A stretch of DNA of 64,000 nucleotides from Qipengyuania xiamenensis (lineage in GTDB: Bacteria > Pseudomonadota > Alphaproteobacteria > Sphingomonadales > Sphingomonadaceae), in assembly GCF_019711495.1 (NCBI RefSeq), contig NZ_JAIGNM010000001.1:310001-374000 (forward strand), written 5' to 3'. Below, piece by piece: positions 61,593 through 64,000 of the stretch. The stretch's first letter is position 1; each line of letters begins with the position of its first letter. Under the pieces are notes generated by a model. The model saw only the letters and a list, made by a program, of their open reading frames with translations. It did no database searches and was not told the origin of the DNA. The position numbers were made by a program, and so were the translations under genes.

Positions 61593-62818
61593 GCGTCTGT
61601 AGTAGCCCTTGACGTGTGCACGTGGAGCTCGCCCTCCAGAGTACGATGCACCGGGCACTTGTCCGCAATCTCGATGAGCCGAGCACGCTGATCCTCGTCG
61701 AGGTCGTCACCGCGGATCGTGATCACCCGCTTGAGCGCCTGCATCTGCTTGCCCTCTTCCATGGCCTCGACATGGTCGCACTCGTCCTTGTGGTCGCGCT
61801 CATGCGTAACCTCGACGCTTACACCCTCGAGCGGCCACTTCTTGCGGTCGGCATACATCTTCATGGTCATCGCCGTGCAGGTGCCGAGCGCTGCATTGAG
61901 CAGGTCGTAGGGAGTCGGACCCGTATCATCGCCGCCATAGCTCTTGGGCTCGTCGGCCACGAAACGATGGCTCTTGGTATGGACTTCGGTTCCGAATTTG
62001 CCGTGCCCGGTGCACGCGACGATGCCCTCTTCCGGCATCGGCCAGTCCTCACGCAGAGGCAGGTAGCGATGTGCCCATCCAGCGATCACACTGGCAACGA
62101 ATTGCGCGTCTTCCTCACGTAACAGCAGATGGTCGGCACCTTCGAGGCTCACGAAACTCTTTGGATGTTTCGCAGCTTGGAAAAGTGCACTCGCGTGCTC
62201 GATCCCGACGATCTGGTCGATCGGCGAGTGGAGGAACATAAGCGGTTTCCGGATACGCCCGACTTCGGCGAGCAGGTCGGTGTTCTCGACCTTCTCGATG
62301 AATTCACGGCCAAGCGTGAACTCGCGCCCGCCGATCCGCACTTCGCCCTCACCCTGTTGGCGGATGGTCTCGATATCGCCGTCGATATTCTGGAGCACGT
62401 GAGGCACGTCCGAAGGCGCACCGATGGTCGCAATGGCAGCGATCCTGTCGAAGCCAAGGTCATCGGCAGCCGCCAGAACGGCTGCGCCGCCCAAGCTATG
62501 TCCGATCAGCAGGATCGGCTGGGCGAAGCGTTCGATCAGGTCTTCGGCGGCAGCAACCAGGTCCGACACATCGGCCGCAAAGCCCGCACGCCCGAAATCT
62601 CCGCCGCTTCCGCCAAGCCCGGTAAAGTCGAACCGCATGGTCGCAATGCCCTCGGCCGCAAGCGCTCGCGACACGGCGATGGCCGCCTTGCTGTTCTTCG
62701 TACATGTAAAGCAATGCGCGAACAGCGCAGCGCCCCGCACTAGTCCGGTTGGCAGTTCGAGCGATCCGGTCAACTCGTGTCCCGCGTCGGTGCTGATGGT
62801 GATGTTCTCGGTCGGCAT
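61589..62818 (-). CDS. Bifunctional alpha/beta hydrolase / OsmC family protein
   Basis: The 409-residue protein is a fusion. Residues 1 to about 255 form an alpha/beta hydrolase, with 'LFAHCFTCTKNS' (oxyanion side) and the nucleophile elbow GHSLGG; residues about 270-409 form an OsmC-type peroxide-reducing domain with the two redox Cys in GTCTAM and ADKCPVH. OsmC proteins reduce organic hydroperoxides. The same fusion is known in other bacteria. It lies between two plus-strand units, convergent with the small membrane protein. Confidence 0.92.
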   Translation of the reverse strand: MPTENITISTDAGHELTGSLELPTGLVRGAALFAHCFTCTKNSKAAIAVSRALAAEGIATMRFDFTGLGGSGGDFGRAGFAADVSDLVAAAEDLIERFAQPILLIGHSLGGAAVLAAADDLGFDRIAAIATIGAPSDVPHVLQNIDGDIETIRQQGEGEVRIGGREFTLGREFIEKVENTDLLAEVGRIRKPLMFLHSPIDQIVGIEHASALFQAAKHPKSFVSLEGADHLLLREEDAQFVASVIAGWAHRYLPLREDWPMPEEGIVACTGHGKFGTEVHTKSHRFVADEPKSYGGDDTGPTPYDLLNAALGTCTAMTMKMYADRKKWPLEGVSVEVTHERDHKDECDHVEAMEEGKQMQALKRVITIRGDDLDEDQRARLIEIADKCPVHRTLEGELHVHTSRATTDA

Positions 62819-62917
62819 GGTCCCTCATTCGATACGGCGGCTGTCAGAGTTACAACGCCCCCTTGCCCTTCGCGTGCCCGCCCCCTAACGCTTGCGTCAA
62901 GTTGCAAGGGAAAACCG

Positions 62918-63784
62918 ATGTCCGACACTACTGCCGAACAGACCCGTTTCGAAGGCACCCAATCCTATATCGCCACCGAGGACCTGAAGGTCGCGGTGAA
63001 CGCTGCGGTGCTCCTGCGCCGCCCGCTGCTCGTGAAGGGCGAGCCCGGCACCGGCAAGACCGTGCTGGCCCACGAGATTTCGAAGGCACTTGATGCCCCA
63101 CTGATCGAATGGAACGTCAAGTCGACGACCAAGGCGCAGCAGGGCCTTTACGAGTATGACGCGGTCGCCCGCCTGCGTGACGGCCAGCTCGGCGACGAGC
63201 GCGTCCATGACATCTCGAACTACATCAAGAAGGGCAAGCTGTGGGAAGCCTTCACTTCCGAGCAGCTCCCGGTCCTCCTGATCGACGAAATAGACAAGGC
63301 CGATATCGAGTTTCCGAACGACCTCTTGCAGGAACTCGATCGCATGAGCTTCGACGTCTACGAGACGCACACTCGCATCGAGGCGAAGGAACGCCCGATC
63401 GTCGTGATCACCTCGAACAATGAAAAGGAACTGCCCGACGCATTCCTGCGCCGCTGTTTCTTCCATTACATCAAGTTCCCCGATCGCGACACGATGCGCG
63501 AAATCATCGACGTGCATTACCCGGGCATCCAGAAGACCCTCGTCACCAAGGCGATGGAAATCTTCTACGAGTTGCGCGATGTCCCCGGCCTCAAGAAGAA
63601 GCCCAGCACCAGCGAACTGCTCGACTGGCTCAAGCTGCTGCTCAACGAGGACATGCCGCTGGAAGTCCTGCAGGACAGCAACCCGAACAGCGCGATCCCG
63701 CCGCTGCACGGCGCATTGCTCAAGAACGAGCAGGACGTGATGATGTTCGAGCGCCTCGCCTTCATGGCGCGCCGCCAGACCTGA
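62918..63784 (+). CDS. MoxR family AAA+ ATPase
   Basis: The ATG at 62918 (AAGGGAAAA upstream) gives 288 residues; an earlier open frame from 62777 lacks likeness to the family. Walker A is GEPGTGKT (41-48), Walker B 'VLLIDEIDKAD', and sensor 1 'VVITSNNEKELP'. MoxR ATPases work as chaperones that activate metal-dependent or von Willebrand-domain protein partners; the expected VWA gene may lie beyond but is not seen before the following terminator. Confidence 0.92.
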   Translation: MSDTTAEQTRFEGTQSYIATEDLKVAVNAAVLLRRPLLVKGEPGTGKTVLAHEISKALDAPLIEWNVKSTTKAQQGLYEYDAVARLRDGQLGDERVHDISNYIKKGKLWEAFTSEQLPVLLIDEIDKADIEFPNDLLQELDRMSFDVYETHTRIEAKERPIVVITSNNEKELPDAFLRRCFFHYIKFPDRDTMREIIDVHYPGIQKTLVTKAMEIFYELRDVPGLKKKPSTSELLDWLKLLLNEDMPLEVLQDSNPNSAIPPLHGALLKNEQDVMMFERLAFMARRQT

Positions 63785-63803
63785 TCGGGCGAACAGCGAT
63801 AAG

Positions 63804-63842
63804 AAAAGGGCCGGAAAGCGATGTGTGCTTTCCGGCCCTTTT
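63804..63842 (+). terminator. Rho-independent terminator after the MoxR ATPase gene
   Basis: AAAAGGGCCGGAAAGC (63804-63819) is a perfect 16-base complement of GCTTTCCGGCCCTTTT (63827-63842) around a 7-base loop. The A-run and T-run at the two ends make it usable in both directions, for MoxR and for the convergent gene at the window end. Confidence 0.92.
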
Positions 63843-63860
63843 GCTTGGGGAAACCTGTGA

Positions 63861-64000
63861 TCAGCCGAAGCTGTAAGCGAGTTCGAAATCGCCCCAGCGG
63901 CGGCCCCTGATCGTGACCGGCACATAGACGTTGCGGACCACGCGGTAGGTTCGACCGTCGTTTTCCTGGCGGTACACGGCCATCATGTAGGGAGCCTGGC
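63861..64000 (-). CDS. C-terminal end of a probable chemotaxis/PAS-type signalling protein (partial)
   Basis: The last 46 codons of a gene that continues beyond the window; the stop is at 63861-63863. The tail 'YRVVRNVYVPVTIRGRRWG' and 'DFELAYSFG' resembles the ending I associate with methyl-accepting chemotaxis proteins and other sensor proteins of sphingomonads, where a Cache/PAS-like domain forms the C-terminus. Too little is visible for a firm call. Confidence 0.5.
   Translation of the reverse strand, partial: QAPYMMAVYRQENDGRTYRVVRNVYVPVTIRGRRWGDFELAYSFG

Overview
The window looks like a piece of chromosome from an alphaproteobacterium of the order Sphingomonadales, most likely an Erythrobacteraceae member (Erythrobacter/Qipengyuania/Altererythrobacter-like). 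The basis is the high-GC core genes, the alphaproteobacterial type of the proteins (PhaR, prolyl-tRNA synthetase of the long-N-terminus-free type, an MHS-type transporter with a periplasmic insert, hrcA-grpE and dnaK-dnaJ pairs) and a compact gene order with many 1-8 bp overlaps. The assignment rests on recognition of protein style, not on a database comparison.

Region 1 (1 to about 14.1 kb) is accessory and is the most unusual part. Thirteen copies (eleven full or nearly so, one 25-bp remnant, one half copy) of a roughly 86-bp element, all in the same orientation, separate the genes so that each interval holds exactly one gene: prfH tail | selenium-binding/methanethiol-oxidase-like | lipoprotein | multicopper oxidase (minus strand) | SMI1/KNR4 (SUKH) protein | small lipoprotein | DUF418 membrane protein | copper P-type ATPase | APC permease | GFA-type zinc protein | small coiled coil | small membrane protein (minus) | serine-hydrolase homologue lacking its nucleophile. 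For plus-strand genes the element begins 0 to about 75 bp after the stop codon. This is cassette-array architecture, but the repeat lacks the core triplets of classical integron attC sites. I consider it the best candidate for an undescribed system: either a new type of gene-cassette recombination site or a short interspersed palindromic element that favours gene ends. No transposase or integrase of its own is visible in the window.

Region 2 (14.46 to 25.6 kb, mostly minus strand) is core. A tightly overlapping operon reads mltB-like transglycosylase, D,D-carboxypeptidase, tmk, holB, metG, tatD, an MBL-fold phosphodiesterase and a 61-aa membrane protein. Next come tRNA-Ser(UGA) and a 59-aa acidic protein, then an operon of a CPA2 antiporter, a class IV aminotransferase and a sulfotransferase-like protein.

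Region 3 (25.7 to 41.6 kb) holds the end of the pyruvate dehydrogenase operon (pdhC, a lower-GC hypothetical ORF, a thioesterase, lpdA), a universal stress protein, a peroxiredoxin-like protein, rnr, an M28 peptidase, proS, phaR, and an operon radA-cvpA-NifU-like-MFS-alr.

Region 4 (41.7 to 64 kb) holds a patatin-like protein, dnaK-hairpin-dnaJ, a PCu(A)C copper chaperone, an HExxH protein with an overlapping GNAT acetyltransferase, a DUF885 protein, hrcA-grpE, rph-rdgB-hemW-xerC, gshB, rsmI-yraN, an LpoA-like lipoprotein, parE, an alpha/beta hydrolase-OsmC fusion, a MoxR AAA ATPase with a strong terminator, and the 3' end of a probable signalling protein. I saw no copy of the region-1 repeat between 14.5 and 64 kb.
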